Source: Candidatus Woesearchaeota archaeon
GTDB taxonomy: Archaea; Nanobdellota; Nanobdellia; Woesearchaeales; GW2011-AR15
Direction: 5' to 3'
Assembly (NCBI GenBank): GCA_016928835.1
Contig: JAFGJW010000016.1
Location: 32,194 to 96,193 of the forward strand
DNA: 64,000 nt
The translations under genes and the position numbers were made by a program. The notes under the pieces are model-generated. The model was given only the letters and a program-made list of their open reading frames with translations, ran no database searches and was not told the origin of the DNA. Numbering within the stretch: position 1 is the first letter of the stretch; each line of letters starts with the position of its first letter. Below are positions 63,471 to 64,000 of this stretch, in pieces.

Positions 63471-63638
63471 TGGGACCGCCGTGATTTTCAGGAAGACTGA
63501 TTTATGCAGGCACAGTTTTCATTTGAACACGGGTTGCTACCACACTGAAACCATTAATGGGTTTCCCCAAGGTAGAGTGATAGTATACTCCTGATTCTCT
63601 TTAGTGTTATGAACCAGACCAAGCTACACTACGGCCCC
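63471..63638 (-). tRNA. tRNA-Pro(GGG) with three introns
   Basis: Minus strand: acceptor GGGGCCG/CGGTCCC, anticodon stem CTACC/GGTAG, T stem CCGTG/CACGG, discriminator A, no CCA. Three inserts: a D-loop intron of 34 nt (63585-63618; inner stem CTGGTTC/GAATCAG), an anticodon-loop intron of 22 nt at 37/38 (63543-63564; inner stem AAACC/GGTTT) splitting TTGGGG from T, and a T-loop intron of 37 nt (63485-63521; central helix TTCA/TGAA, bulges AAT and AAT). Exons 63619-63638, 63565-63584, 63522-63542 and 63471-63484 give 75 nt. The exact D-loop borders are the least certain; the D stem is weak (GTG/CAC). Confidence 0.82.
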
Positions 63639-63688
63639 ATAAATATAATGATTTTGCTGTTAGTTATTAAATTTACGCATAAGTTCGG

Positions 63689-63814
63689 TTAGAAATCCTC
63701 TTCATATTCCTGAAATTCATCATAATCATCATCATCAGCAGGTTCTGTCTCATCATCTTCTTCAAGAAACTCTTTCTCGTAGTCATCATCGTGTTTTTTT
63801 TTCTTTTGAGCCAT
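63689..63814 (-). CDS. Very acidic 41-residue protein
   Basis: MAQKKKKHDDDYEKEFLEED, then a run dominated by Asp and Glu ending YEEDF. The basic start and acidic rest resemble small DPANN proteins of unknown role, or acidic tails of translation factors. GGTGGGG lies before the ATG and a TTTTAAATATTC box is at about 63855-63866. It lies 50 nt upstream of tRNA-Pro on the same strand. Confidence 0.55.
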   Translation of the reverse strand: MAQKKKKHDDDYEKEFLEEDDETEPADDDDYDEFQEYEEDF

Positions 63815-63944
63815 TCTTATACCCCACCAAAAAATTCTGCTTGTAGGATAGTCAAAGAATATTTAAAATTTTTGATTTATATTTTCCACTAAATAGTAGT
63901 TACAAATAGAAAGATTTATAAACTGAAATATTATTCAATACAAA
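63815..63944. promoter_or_regulatory. Divergent promoter region near the window end
   Basis: AT-rich. On the plus strand AGATTTATAAAC at about 63911-63922 lies 25 nt before ATG 63945, a leaderless-type promoter. On the minus strand TTTTAAATATTC serves the acidic small gene. No other structure seen. Confidence 0.4.
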
Positions 63945-64000
63945 ATGACCTATTATTGTTCTTCATGTTCTAATGGATGCAGGTATGACGTTTCATTACC
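63945..64000 (+). CDS. Cysteine-rich protein, N-terminal fragment (partial)
   Basis: The window ends 18 codons into this frame, which begins MTYYCSSCSNGCRYDVSL. The CxxC and following Cys suggest a zinc-binding N-terminus. A TATA box about 25 nt upstream supports a leaderless start at this ATG. Too short to identify. Confidence 0.5.
   Translation, partial: MTYYCSSCSNGCRYDVSL

Noticed and set aside
1..64000. CRISPR arrays, insertion sequences, rRNA genes or prophage
   Set aside because: No regularly spaced repeats, transposase motifs, rRNA-like sequence or phage genes were seen. Repeats found are short promoter-type elements.

Overview
The window is a chromosomal segment of an AT-rich archaeon, most likely a DPANN lineage near Woesearchaeota or Pacearchaeota. 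The evidence is direct: split RNA polymerase genes (rpoB in two parts, rpoA in two parts, plus rpoH and rpoF), archaeal/eukaryotic-type ribosomal proteins (eL15, eL21, eL30), aIF1A, aIF6, SRP54, prefoldin alpha, archaeal PheRS, GluRS, Elp3 and DtdA. Many genes have a TATA-like box about 25 nt before the start codon, which implies leaderless mRNAs. The tRNA genes carry bulge-helix-bulge introns and do not encode CCA.

Layout. 1-1.8 kb: end of aIF6, PRPP synthetase, prefoldin alpha, aIF1A. 2.5-7.6 kb (minus strand): a glycogen/alpha-glucan cluster with a GT4 transferase, a GH57 enzyme, two DUF5752-like proteins and a GT3 glycogen synthase. 7.8-13.5 kb: a winged-helix regulator with two small genes, a calcium P-type ATPase and Elp3. 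15-16.2 kb (minus): eL21-rpoF-DUF655. 16.2-20.8 kb: a phenylalanyl-tRNA synthetase operon preceded by a Phe-rich leader peptide and an attenuator-like hairpin region, with three small genes between pheS and pheT. 20.8-38.5 kb: mixed genes (PRMT-like methyltransferase, PAC2, HD hydrolase, membrane proteins, SRP54, dihydroorotase, a short Dph2, MFS transporter, phosphoesterase). 38.5-42.2 kb: an antiporter and a divergent malic enzyme. 42.2-51.6 kb (minus): tRNA-Asp, tRNA-Lys, rpoH-B2-B1-A1-A2-eL30-nusA-uS12-uS7. 51.7-64 kb: GluRS, eL15, the Lhr helicase, a DUF4010 membrane protein, DtdA, exported proteins and tRNA-Pro.

The strongest novelties are these. (1) A 15-codon leader ORF with three consecutive Phe codons lies between a TATA box and pheS. 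It is followed by two mutually exclusive hairpins and a T6 run, the layout of a translation-sensing attenuator. (2) All three tRNA genes have an intron at the same T-loop position (59/60); tRNA-Lys has two introns and tRNA-Pro has three. (3) PheT carries a second, C-terminal B3/B4 editing-type domain. (4) A set of stand-alone genes encodes unusually Lys-poor, Arg/Gln-rich proteins between Lys-rich housekeeping operons.

No rRNA, CRISPR array, insertion sequence, integrase or replication origin was recognised. No gene-free stretch exceeds about 300 bases apart from the tRNA zone at 51.3-51.76 kb, where the two tRNA genes account for most of the space.
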